Assembly (NCBI GenBank): GCA_963787425.1
Contig: CAWBCV010000010.1
Location: forward strand, 212,703-276,702
Direction of reading: 5' to 3'
Source: AP-15 sp963787425
Lineage (GTDB): Bacteria; Pseudomonadota; Alphaproteobacteria; ATCC43930; CGMCC-115725
DNA length: 64,000 bases
The notes under the pieces are model-generated. The model searched no databases and had not been told where the DNA came from. It saw only the letters and a list, made by a program, of their open reading frames with translations. Position numbers and translations under genes: made by a program. Shown piece by piece: positions 35,080 to 44,666 of this stretch; positions within the stretch are counted from its first letter, which is position 1; each line of letters starts with the position of its first letter.

Positions 35080-37038
35080 ATGGCTGAGCCGAGGCTGCGG
35101 CCCGACCCCGCCGACCGCATCCGGCCGCCGCCGCGCAGACGCGCGCCGCGGCAACGCAGGCGCGGCAAGGAGTTCCTGCGGCGGGCCTCCAAGCTCGGCG
35201 TTTTGCTGCTCCTGTGGATGGCGATCGTGGGCGGCGTCGTTCTCGGCTATTTCGCCCTCACCTTGCCGGACACCGGCGAGCTCACCCGCGCCGAGCGGCG
35301 ACCGAGCGTCACGATTCTGGCGGCGGACGGCAGCCTGCTGACGACCTATGGCGACCTTTTCGGGCAGCCATTGACCCTGAAGGAAATGTCGCCCTACCTG
35401 CCCAAGGCCGTCGTCGCGACAGAGGATCGCCGCTTCTACAGCCATTTCGGGGTCGATCCGATCGGACTCGTCCGGGCCGCGTTCGCCAATATCGCCGCCG
35501 GACATATAGTCCAGGGCGGCAGCACGATCACGCAGCAGCTCGCCAAGAACCTCTTCCTGACGCAAGAGCGCAGCCTCCGACGCAAGGTTCAAGAGACGCT
35601 GCTCGCGCTATGGCTAGAGCACCGTTTCTCGAAGAACCAGATCCTCGAGATTTACCTCAACCGCGTCTATCTCGGAGCCGGCACCTACGGTGTGGATGCC
35701 GCGGCGCACCGGTACTTCAACAAATCGGCGCGGCAAACGAGCCTTTACGAAAGTGCTGCCATTGCCGGCCTGTTGAAAGCACCGACCCGGTTCAACCCGA
35801 TTCGCGACGGCGACAAGGCTGCGGCGCGGACTGCGCAAGTCCTCGCCAAAATGGTCGATGCCGGGGTTGTCACCAGCAGTCAGGCAATGGCCGCCCTCAG
35901 CGGCGGAACCTCGCTTGCCGCGGTGCCCGTTACGCGGCCGGGCGCTCGATATTTCGGGGATTGGGTGGCCGAGCAATTGGGAGAGTTTGCCGATACCGGC
36001 AATCGTGACTTGACGGTAGTGACGACACTCGACCCCCGCATGCAGGCACAGGCCGAAGCGGCGATTGCGGAGGTAATCACCCGCGAAGGCGGGAAAATGG
36101 CAGTGAGCCAAGGCGCGCTCGTCGCGATGTCGCCGGACGGAGCGGTCCGCGCGATGGTCGGGGGCCGCGATTACAACGGGAGCCAATTCAATCGCGCCAC
36201 CCAGGCGCAGCGGCAGCCGGGCTCCGCGTTCAAGCCATTCGTCTATCTCGCCGGGTTGGAGGCCGGATTACAACCCTCCGACCAGTTCGTCGACGAGCCG
36301 ATGCGTATCGGCAATTGGCAACCCCGCGATTATACCGGGCATTACCAGGGCGAGATGACCTTGGCCGAAGGCTTGGCCCAGTCGGTCAACACGATCGCGG
36401 TCCAGGTCGCGCAGCGTGCCGGCCTACGCAATGTCGTGGCGGTCGCCCACCGGCTCGGGATTTCGTCGCCGCTCGCGCCGGAGGTGAGCCTCGCTCTCGG
36501 CACAGACGAGGTCAATTTGTTGGAGCTCGTTTCGGCCTACGCGCCGTTCGCCAATGGCGGTCTCGGAGTCTGGGCGCACGGCATTACCGAAATCCGCGAC
36601 GGCGCGGGAAAAATCATGTTTCGCCGCACCGGCTCGGGGATCGGACAAGTCGTCACCCCGGAACTCACCGGGACAATGAACCAGATGCTGAGCGCCGTGA
36701 TCGGACACGGCACCGGCAGGAGTGCCGTACTGCCCCGCCCAGCCGCAGGGAAGACCGGCACCACGCAGGATTATCGCGATGCCTGGTTCATCGGCTACAC
36801 CGCCGACCTCGTCGCCGGGGTGTGGCTCGGCAACGACGACGATACGCCGATGAACAAGGTGACGGGCGGCTCGCTGCCCGCGCAGACTTGGCGGCGTTTC
36901 ATGCTGGCCGCGACCCAGGCGACGCCGGTACGGCCGCTGCCCAGCGGACCGTTGCCGCCCGCCGGGGTAATGGCCGCAGCGCCGCCGCGCACCGGCGGGT
37001 TCTTCGATAATCTCATCGGTTTATTCGGTGCGAGGTGA
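35080..37038 (+). CDS. Class A penicillin-binding protein (PBP1A family)
   Basis: A bifunctional glycosyltransferase/transpeptidase of 652 residues. It has a basic cytoplasmic N-terminus, one transmembrane helix (~40-60, LGVLLLLWMAIVGGVVLGYF), and a GT51 domain with catalytic Glu115 in ATEDRRFYSHFGVDP and STITQQLAKNLFLTQERS. A transpeptidase domain follows with nucleophile Ser382 in GSAFKPFVYLAG, the SxN motif in AQSVNTIAVQ, and KTGTTQDYRDAWFIGYT at 558. It polymerises and cross-links peptidoglycan. It is shorter than E. coli PBP1A, as in many alphaproteobacteria. An upstream gene module runs in the opposite direction. Confidence 0.95.
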   Translation: MAEPRLRPDPADRIRPPPRRRAPRQRRRGKEFLRRASKLGVLLLLWMAIVGGVVLGYFALTLPDTGELTRAERRPSVTILAADGSLLTTYGDLFGQPLTLKEMSPYLPKAVVATEDRRFYSHFGVDPIGLVRAAFANIAAGHIVQGGSTITQQLAKNLFLTQERSLRRKVQETLLALWLEHRFSKNQILEIYLNRVYLGAGTYGVDAAAHRYFNKSARQTSLYESAAIAGLLKAPTRFNPIRDGDKAAARTAQVLAKMVDAGVVTSSQAMAALSGGTSLAAVPVTRPGARYFGDWVAEQLGEFADTGNRDLTVVTTLDPRMQAQAEAAIAEVITREGGKMAVSQGALVAMSPDGAVRAMVGGRDYNGSQFNRATQAQRQPGSAFKPFVYLAGLEAGLQPSDQFVDEPMRIGNWQPRDYTGHYQGEMTLAEGLAQSVNTIAVQVAQRAGLRNVVAVAHRLGISSPLAPEVSLALGTDEVNLLELVSAYAPFANGGLGVWAHGITEIRDGAGKIMFRRTGSGIGQVVTPELTGTMNQMLSAVIGHGTGRSAVLPRPAAGKTGTTQDYRDAWFIGYTADLVAGVWLGNDDDTPMNKVTGGSLPAQTWRRFMLAATQATPVRPLPSGPLPPAGVMAAAPPRTGGFFDNLIGLFGAR

Positions 37039-37079
37039 TGGAGCGCGACGAGGCGCGCTCACCCGCCTCGGGGCGCTCG

Positions 37080-37142
37080 CCACCCTCTCCCGCGGTGCTT
37101 GCCGGGGAGGGGAATGGGAGGGGGCAATCCGGGGAGAAGGTT
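37080..37142. repeat. Intergenic GC-rich palindromic element
   Basis: Between the PBP and dnaE, the sequence CACCCTCTCCCGCGGTGCTT followed by GCCGGGGAGGGGAATGGGAG forms an imperfect hairpin. It is of the same CCCTC/GAGGG type as the elements inside the cobalamin genes, but here it lies outside coding DNA. It may also serve as a transcript-end structure for the PBP gene. Confidence 0.55.
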
Positions 37143-37262
37143 AAAGGTGTGGCGAATCCTAGTTCGAGCCGCGGCTGCTCTCGTCAACTAATCGTTCGGC
37201 TGTTTCCTTGATTTTCTGACCGCCGGGCTGACGGGTGGCGCCGGATATGCGATGTTGGTGCC

Positions 37263-40200
37263 ATGCCGCTCGCCAATTTTGTCCACCTGCGCGTTCATAC
37301 CGCCTACTCGCTTTCGGCCGGTGCGGTCAGGGTCAAGGAGCTGGTCGGGCTCTGTAAGGCCGAGCGGATGCCGGCGGTGGCGATCACCGACAGCGGCAAC
37401 CTGTTCGGAGTGCTCGAATTTGCCACGACCTGCAGCGCCGCGGGGGTGCAACCGATCATCGGCTGCGAGATCGCGGTCGAGCGCGGCAATCCGGAGGAAG
37501 GCAGTCAACTCGGCGGCGCGCTATCCGAGCCGGACCGGATCGTATTGCTGGTTCAGAACGAGGCGGGCTATCGCAACCTGCTGCAGCTGGTGAGCCAGTC
37601 CTATCTCGCCGGTGAATCGCCGGGCGAGCCGTCGATCAGCCTCCGCAACCTGGTCGGGGCCAGTGATGGGCTGCTTTGTCTGGCGGGCGGTTCGAGGGGC
37701 CCCGTCGGGCGGCTCCTCGCCGAGGGGCAGGCCGAAGCCGCTGAGGCAGTGCTGAGCGAGCTCGCGGCGGCATTCCCGAACCGGCTCTATGTCGAGCTGA
37801 ACTCGTCATGGAACGGCCGACGAGGCCCGGTCAGAGCCGGGCCTGATCGAACTGGCGTATCGTCACGGGTTACCTCTGGTCGCAACCAACGACGTCTATT
37901 TTGCCGACCGCGACTTTTACGAGGCGCATGATGCGCTGCTGTGCATCGCGCAGGGCACGGTCGTAGCTGATGCCGATCGCAAGCGGCTGACGCGCTCTCA
38001 TTATTTCCGGCCGGCGGCAGAGATGCGGGAGGCCTTCGCCGACCTGCCCGAGACCTGCGACAACACGCTCGTGATCGCCCGGCGGTGTGCCTTTATCCCG
38101 CAGCCGCGCCAGCCGATCCTGCCGGCCTTCACCAGCGATGAGGGTATCGACGAGGAGACCGCGCTGCGCCGCGCCGCTCAAGCCGGCCTCGAAGCCCGGC
38201 TCGTGGCGCTGGGTCCGCAACCGGAGGAGGTCATCAGACCCTACCGTGACCGGCTCGAATTCGAGCTCGGCACGATCATCGGAATGGGATTTGCCGGATA
38301 CTTCCTGATCGTCGCCGACTTCATCCAATGGGCGAAGCGCGATGGGATCCCGGTCGGGCCGGGGCGCGGCTCGGGCGCCGGCTCGGTCGTCGCCTGGGCC
38401 TTGACGATCACCGATCTCGACCCCTTGCGTTTTGGACTCCTGTTCGAGCGGTTCTTAAACCCCGAGCGGGTGTCGATGCCGGATTTCGACATCGATTTCT
38501 GCCAGGACCGGCGCGACGAGGTGATCCGCTACGTTCAGCAGAAATACGGCCGCGACCGTGTCGCGCAGATCATCACCTTCGGCAAATTGCAGGCCCGCGC
38601 CGTGTTGCGCGACGTCGGCCGAGTGCTCGCGATGCCCTATGGCCAGGTAGACCGCCTGTGCAAGCTCGTGCCCAACAATCCGGCGCATCCGGTCACCCTC
38701 GAACAGGCGCTGGCCGCCGAGCCGGCATTGCAGCAGCAGCGCGACACCGACGAGAGCGTCGCGCGGCTGATCACGATCGCGTTGAAGCTCGAAGGGCTAT
38801 ACCGGCACGCCTCGACCCATGCCGCGGGAGTGGTGATCGGCGACCGGCCATTGACCGAACTCGTGCCCCTCTATCGCGACCCGCGCTCTGATATCCCGGT
38901 CACTCAGTTCAACATGAAATGGGTCGAGCTGGCGGGGCTTGTGAAATTCGACTTCCTCGGCCTCAAGACCCTGACGGTGTTGGCGCGGACCCTCGAGCTG
39001 CTCGCCGACCGCGGTGTTCAGCTAGATTTGTCGGCGCTGCCGCTCGACGACCCCGCAGCCTACGAACTCCTGGCGCGCGGCGACACGGTGGGGGTGTTCC
39101 AAGTCGAAGGCGCCGGTGTGCGCGACATGCTGAGAAAGCTACGCCCCGACCGGTTTGAGGACATCATCGCCGCCAACGCGCTGTACCGGCCGGGGCCGAT
39201 GGAGAACATCCCGCGATACATAGCGGTCAAGCATGGCGAAGAGGCACCCGATTACCTGCACCCGGCGCTGGAGGGGATCCTAAAGGAAACCTACGGCGTC
39301 ATGACCTACCAGGAGCAGGTCATGCAGATCGCCCAGGTCCTGGCTGGCTACAGCCTCGGCAGCGCCGATCTATTGCGCCGCGCGATGGGCAAGAAGATCC
39401 CGGCCGAGATGGAGGCGCAGCGCCAGCTGTTTTTCGAGGGGGCGGCGGCACGCGGGGTCGCGCGCGCCCGCGCCGAGTTGATCTTTGATCAGATGGCGAA
39501 GTTTGCCGGCTACGGCTTCAACAAGCCGCATGCCGCAGCCTACGCACTCTTGACTTACCAGACGGCCTATCTGAAGGCGAACCATCCGGTCGAATTCCTC
39601 GCCGCGCTGATGACGTTGGACCTCGGCAACACGGATAAGCTCAATGTTTTCCGGCAAGAATTGAACCGGCTCGGGATCCGGCTATTGCCGCCCGACATCA
39701 ACCGGTCGGAAGTGACTTTTGCGGTGGAGCCTGACCCGAAAACTGGCAAGTCCTCGATCCGTTACGCGCTCGCCGCGGTCAAGGGGGTCGGCGCGCAGGC
39801 CATGGCCGAGCTCGTCTGCGAACGCAACGCGCGGGGGCGGTTCAAGGACCTCGCCGACTTCTCGCGGCGCCTCGACGCCAAGAGTTTCAACCGCCGCCAG
39901 TTCGAGAGCCTCGCCAAGGCCGGCGCGTTCGACAGCATCAACCCGAACCGGGCGCAAACCTTCGCCGCGGCGGAGCTTCTCCTGCGCCAGGCGAGCCTTG
40001 CCGCCGAGGAGCGCGAGAGCCGCCAGGAAAGCCTCTTCGCCGGCATCGACCCGAGCTTTGCGCCGCGGCCGTCATTGCCGCTGGTCGCCGACTGGCCGCC
40101 GGTCGAGCGGCTGCAGCACGAATTCGCGGCCATCGGCTTTTACCTGTCGAGCCACCCGCTCGACCCCTACGGCCGCAGCCTCGAACGCGCCGGCATCATC

Positions 40201-40722
40201 CGCTGGGCCGATCTGCCGGCCGGCCTGGCGGCCAGCCCGACGAGCCGCTTCAAGCTCGCCGGCATCGTGATCGGCCGCAAGGAGCGCACCTCGGGCCGCG
40301 GCAACCGTTTCGCGTTTGTCCAGATGTCCGACCCGAGCGGTACCTACGAGGTGACGCTGTTCTCGGAAATATTGCGGGAAGTGCGCGCCCTGCTCGATTC
40401 TGGCCAGCCCCTCGTCATCACCGTTGATGTGCGCAGCGAGGAAGAAAGCCTCAGGCTGACTGCCCAAAAGATCGAGCCGCTCGACACGGTCGTCGCGCTC
40501 GCCGCAGCCGGTTTGCGAGTATTCCTCGGGGAAGCCCGCGCCCTCACCAGCCTCAAGAGCGTCATCGCCCGCGAGGCGGGCGGCCGCGGCCGCGTGACCG
40601 TCGTCCTCGATCTCCCTGCCCGCGAAGTCGAAATCGCGATCCCCGGCGGCTTCAAGGTGGGTCCCCAAACCCGCGCCGCCGTCAAATCCCTCCCCGGGAT
40701 AATCGACGTGCACGATATTTGA
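37263..40722 (+). CDS. dnaE: DNA polymerase III alpha subunit, with a one-base insertion
   Basis: The replicative polymerase subunit. The first frame (37263-37931) carries the PHP domain start FVHLRVHTAYSLSAGAVRV and ends YVELN. The second frame resumes with RHGTADEARSEPGLIELAYR and runs to 40722. It includes the catalytic-Asp motif MPDFDIDFCQDRRDEVIRYV, AGYGFNKPHAAAYALLTYQ and a C-terminal OB fold. Removing one A at 37800/37801 joins the frames into ~1152 residues, the normal DnaE length. An error-prone DnaE2 is unlikely because no imuA/imuB are near. As the gene is essential, the indel is probably a sequence error. Confidence 0.93.
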
Positions 40723-40940
40723 TCCCGCAATTCGGACCCCTGACGCGCGAAGGTAATTATTGTCAGCGCAAGGTCGATTCCGAAAAACTCCTGGCGGTAT
40801 ACGTGACCTTGGCTGCCACGCCGCCTCGATCGTCCAGTCCGTCGGCACACAATTGACATGTCATAATATTGGAAATTATCTCCAATGGTTCTGCGCGCCG
40901 CGGCCCGCTCGGCGACGACCAAGAGGATCGGCTCGTTCTC

Positions 40941-41507
40941 ATGATCGCTCGCATATTGACTTCTCTGCCGCTCGCAGGATGCGCCGTTTTCGCCGGATTA
41001 CTATTCGCCGAGTTCGAGGCGGGCACTCGCCGCGAGCTCGCGGCGACCGGAGTTTCGGCCCATCCCCGGAGCCCCGTCGCGGCCCCTCGCGATGATGCTG
41101 CGGGGCTTGACGAGCAAGTTGCAATGGCACTTGCCCGGCCGCTTTTCAACCCAACTCGGCGACCGCCGGTACTGGCGGAAAGCAAATCGGCAACCGAACT
41201 CGGCCTCGAAAGCCTGCGGCTTGCCGGTATCATCACTACGCCCGGCCAGCGTTTTGCGATCTTCGCCGTTACCGACGGCAAGCCGCTGGCGCTTGCCGAG
41301 GGCCAGCCGCTGGCGCTTGCCGAGGGCCAAACCGTGAGCGGCTGGCAAATCGAGAGCATTACGCCACGGCAGGTGTCCCTGACTGCTTTCGGCGGAATGA
41401 TAACGTTACAGCCCCAGCCGGGTTCGGCCGCCGCGGGCGCCCAGGTGCCGCAGAAGCTGACCTTTGATCGGGTGCTACCCGATCAGCAAACCCGAGACGA
41501 CGAGTAG
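40941..41507 (+). CDS. GspN/GspC-like type II secretion-related protein with an internal tandem duplication
   Basis: A 188-residue protein from the ATG at 40941. It has one N-terminal membrane segment (ARILTSLPLAGCAVFAGLLF) and a periplasmic region with ALARPLFNPTRRPP, LRLAGIITTPGQRFAIFAVT and TVSGWQIESITPRQVSLTAF. This order (RPLF, L-x-G-I, GW-x-I-x-I) is typical of GspN/GspC homology-region proteins of alphaproteobacteria. A perfect 24-bp tandem repeat duplicates PLALAEGQ. No other gsp genes are in the window, so a secretion role is inferred from fold alone. Its 3' end overlaps the extended BamE-like frame on the other strand. Confidence 0.68.
   Translation: MIARILTSLPLAGCAVFAGLLFAEFEAGTRRELAATGVSAHPRSPVAAPRDDAAGLDEQVAMALARPLFNPTRRPPVLAESKSATELGLESLRLAGIITTPGQRFAIFAVTDGKPLALAEGQPLALAEGQTVSGWQIESITPRQVSLTAFGGMITLQPQPGSAAAGAQVPQKLTFDRVLPDQQTRDDE
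41282..41329 (+). repeat. Perfect 24-bp tandem duplication in the GspN-like gene
   Basis: Two identical copies of a 24-bp unit starting GCCGCTGGCGCTTGCC (41282-41305 and 41306-41329). Each encodes the same eight residues, PLALAEGQ, so the reading frame is kept. The duplicated segment lies in a loop of the predicted beta-rich domain. Confidence 0.95.
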
Positions 41508-42098
41508 TACGGCGAGCTGGCCCGGCGAGCCGGCTTGCTGATGCTCAGACGAGCTCGATGCGGTGGGGTTGGCCAACCGGTCGCCGCGACTATCGGCTGC
41601 AACATCCGCAACTTTGGCTGCCACAACGACCCGGCCGTGCAAGTCGTACTCTACATGGAACTTATAGGTTCCGCCAGCGTCGTGGCCACGATATTCCTAT
41701 ACATCGCCGATATCATCATCGGCATCGTCGTTGACATTGGTGATCCGCCACGGCGTTCCGAGAAGAGCACGGACCTGTTGCTGCCTCATCCCAGGTTTGA
41801 CTTGCGCGAACGTCGCGTCGGTTATGACTTGTCGGATGGTGGTGAGCCTCCCTTTCCAAAACACGAGCAAATAGCTCTCATAGGGTAAAGGCTTTCCCGC
41901 ATATTCCCAAATTCGCTCTTTCCCCGGAGCGGAGCGGATAGCAGTGGGCGCGCCCATTTCGGCCCGAACCTCCGCGGCCGACGAGCCCGGCTTGGGGAAT
42001 TCGGCAGCATCGACTCTGAGCGGGACAACGGCAAGCGCTGACGCCACACTCAGCGAGAAGAGGTTCAGAGCTGGAATCACTCGGATTTCCTTCGCCAA
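41475..42098 (-). pseudogene. Two-domain BamE/SmpA-OmlA-like periplasmic protein interrupted by an internal TAG
   Basis: The frame from 42098 has a signal peptide (ALNLFSLSVASALAVVPLRV) and a first BamE-like repeat with EVRAEMGAPTAIRS and ERIWEYAGKPLPYESYLLVF. A second repeat starts with FAQVKPGMRQQQVRALLGTP. TAG at 41697-41699 stops it after DDIGDV, giving 133 residues. The same frame continues past the stop as EYRGHDAGGTYKFHVEYDLH and ends at 41475. The first repeat has WEY where the second has stop-EY, so TGG to TAG is the likely change. Readthrough, a real nonsense mutation or a base error are all possible. Confidence 0.68.
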
Positions 42099-42114
42099 TT
42101 AGCCTCGCCGCTTA

Positions 42115-43661
42115 TCAATGTTGCTCATGCTCGTGGTCGTCGTCCTCGCTCACAACCTCTTTGGCCTTGCCCGTTAATTGCAGGATATGCATCCCTGTGC
42201 CCGCCCGGTCTGCGATGTATATCAAACCTCGATCATCGAGCTCGACGTTGTTGGTCTGGATAGCGTTCTTGCAGTCGACAGTGTTGCCGTTGACGACGAG
42301 GCAGTTGGCAATCGTATTCTCGTTCGGTGCCGGGATGAAATAGGCGACCGGCACAGGTTCACTCGGGTCACGAATATCCCAAACCCGCACGCCGGCATTG
42401 AACCAGCTGATAATCGCCAGCTTGCCGTAATACGGCCGGTAGAACGACTCGCTGGAGGCGTGAGCTCCGAACCGCCCGCCCTTGTCACAGAAATCACCCG
42501 GGTTGCGCGGGACTGTCAGGGTGGACAGTTGAGTGGGCTTTTTTTCATTCGTTATGTCATGAGCCAGCCGATGTGATCGGGGGAGTCCGCGCCCGTGGAA
42601 TCCTTGCATTCGTTCACACCCTCCTCAGAGGTCACGAGGAGCAGGTCCTGGTGGTTTTTATAAATCGGGAACGATGTGTGCCCGCCCTGGTCGCCCGGAC
42701 TATCGGGGACCAAGGTCCAGTAGGAGATCTGCGGCGAAAGGACGTCCTTCGGATTGCCGTACAGCAGCTTTCTCCGGTCGACGATCTGCACCACCCCGTT
42801 GCTTCCGACCCCGTACGGCATGTAGACGCGGTCTTTCACCGGATAGCCGGAGATCGGGCCGTGGATGCCGGAAGGCGGGTTGACGGGTCCTTCGAAAGTT
42901 GTGGCGCCAGGCTGCTGGCCTACCAACCCGAAATCCCGGACATAGACGGGGTTCGCCGGGTCGTGCAGATTGTAAATTTTCAGATGCTGCGTCGACCCGC
43001 TGTGCTGCCAACCCTCCGACGGGATGTTGGCCACGAGATAGGCGATGCCGGTGTCGCATTCCCACCAGTTTTTGTGAGTATTGCTGAGCCCGCCCACAAT
43101 GGTCTTGAGGAACTGAGGGTTGGCCGGATCAGTGACATCGTAAATTTCCTGCAATTCCATCGGGGTGGTCAAGCCCGAGGAGTTCCCATGGGTCCGCAGC
43201 ATGTACCAGTGGCCCTGCTTGCGCTTGGCTTCCTGTCGCGTGGCAGACGGCAGAACGTCACCACCGCACACGCGCACCATCTGCGAGCCTCCGGCATCTA
43301 TCGAGCCGGCAGGTCCCGGGATATGGAAGAGATATTTGGGGTTCTTCGGGTCGGTTACGTCGATTATCGAGGTTCCGTTGGACTCCATCTGGCCATTGAG
43401 CGGATTGAGGCCCGTCCCGGCATGGTGGCCCATATAGGCGATTTCCCGGTCACCCTGACGAACGACGAGAGGCTGGTACGTCGACCGGCCCTGGAGGTCG
43501 TTATACCCCACCAGATTCATGTTCCAGGAGGATTGCTGATCCCAGGGGCCCGGTGCCGGTGGAGAAGCTGCGCCGTCCGCAACAGCCGGACCCGTCGCGA
43601 AGAGTATCGAAACCGCAATTGCCGCAAAGGACTGGAGCAATTCAGGCTTGAGATGGTCCAT
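42115..43661 (-). CDS. Secreted LVIVD-repeat beta-propeller protein, frameshifted by one base
   Basis: Repaired length ~515 residues. A signal peptide (LQSFAAIAVSILFATGPAVA) is followed by repeats of the LVIVD type: GTSIIDVTDPKNPKYLFHIP, ELQEIYDVTDPANPQFLKTI, LKIYNLHDPANPVYVRDFGL and VRVWDIRDPSEPVPVAYFIP. The first frame stops at 42552 after HIGWLMT. One missing base at 42557/42558 restores HIGWLMDITNEKKPTQLSTL in the next frame, ending at 42115 with a His/Glu/Asp-rich tail EDDDHEHEQH. It is an extracytoplasmic propeller of unknown ligand; the acidic His tail may bind metal. Confidence 0.85.
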
Positions 43662-43949
43662 GGCGTTTCTCCCAAATGCAGCTTTTGAGCACCCCGAGCG
43701 ATGCGCCCAACCTGTCGCTGAGACCGGAAAGAGCCGCTTTGCTCCGATAGCACTACAATTAAAAATACACGGCCTGAACTTCCGGTGTTATGAAATTTTA
43801 AGCTTCTCCCGGGTCACCGGGTTATACCGGCCCGGTGGTCTCAGCGGGATCGTTCCAAGCCCAAATCTCGCTCAACTCACACAAAGGTGAGCCGTTGGCC
43901 GCCGAGGACGGGCTAGCATCGGCATTCCTTGGCTGCGCTCCCCAACTCG

Positions 43950-44666
43950 ATGCCTGACGACACCATCACGCAACGACTTATTTCCGCCCGCCGGCTCCTG
44001 CCCCTCGCCCTACTCGCCGCCGCGTGGATCATCTTCATGCTGGCGGGCGGCTATCGTTACCTGACCTTTTCGGCGCTCGCCCAGAACCGCGACTGGCTGT
44101 GCAGTTTCGTTCAGCAATGGGGCGTTGTCGCCGCGTTCGTCTACATCGCGGTCTACGCCACATTGGTCGCGCTGTCGGTTCCGGGCGCGGCGATATTGAC
44201 GATCGCCGGCGGCTTTCTGTTTGGAATCTGGATCGGCGGGTTGTGCGCGGTAGTCGGTGCGACCCTCGGCGCCACCGCGATTTTCCTTGCCGCCCGCGCC
44301 GGCCTCGGCGGCCTCGCGCAACGCGCCGGACGGTTTGTCGGTAAGCTCGAGGAGGGGTTCCGCGCCGACGCGTTCAGTTATCTGCTGGTGCTGAGACTGG
44401 TGCCGATCTTCCCGTTCTGGCTCGTCAACCTGGTTCCGGCATTGGTCGGGGTCACGCTGCCGACATACGTGCTCGCCACCTTTCTCGGCATCGTCCCTGG
44501 CACCTTTGTGTACGCCAGTCTCGGCAACGGGCTGGGCAGCCTGGTCGAGGAGCCCGATCTGGCGATCATCTTCAAGCCGAGCTTGCTCCTCCCGATCGTC
44601 GGGCTCGCCCTCTTGGCGCTAGTCCCGGTCGGCTACAAGCATTGGCGCGGCAAAAAGCCGGCATGA
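43950..44666 (+). CDS. TVP38/TMEM64 (DedA-like) family membrane protein
   Basis: A 238-residue polytopic membrane protein. It contains the family's SNARE-associated/VTT segment: ALSVPGAAILTIAGGFLFGI, GATLGATAIFLAARAGLGGL, and FSYLLVLRLVPIFPFWLVNL, the last with the characteristic R-x-x-P-x-x-P/F motif. VTT proteins act in lipid scrambling or transport. An in-frame TTG at 43929 is a weaker start. Its stop overlaps the next gene (ATGA), a frequent pairing with a mercuric reductase-like flavoprotein. Confidence 0.92.
   Translation: MPDDTITQRLISARRLLPLALLAAAWIIFMLAGGYRYLTFSALAQNRDWLCSFVQQWGVVAAFVYIAVYATLVALSVPGAAILTIAGGFLFGIWIGGLCAVVGATLGATAIFLAARAGLGGLAQRAGRFVGKLEEGFRADAFSYLLVLRLVPIFPFWLVNLVPALVGVTLPTYVLATFLGIVPGTFVYASLGNGLGSLVEEPDLAIIFKPSLLLPIVGLALLALVPVGYKHWRGKKPA

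Noticed and set aside
37263..40722. dnaE as error-prone dnaE2
   Set aside because: No imuA/imuB next to it, and its ~1152-residue length and motif set fit replicative DnaE.
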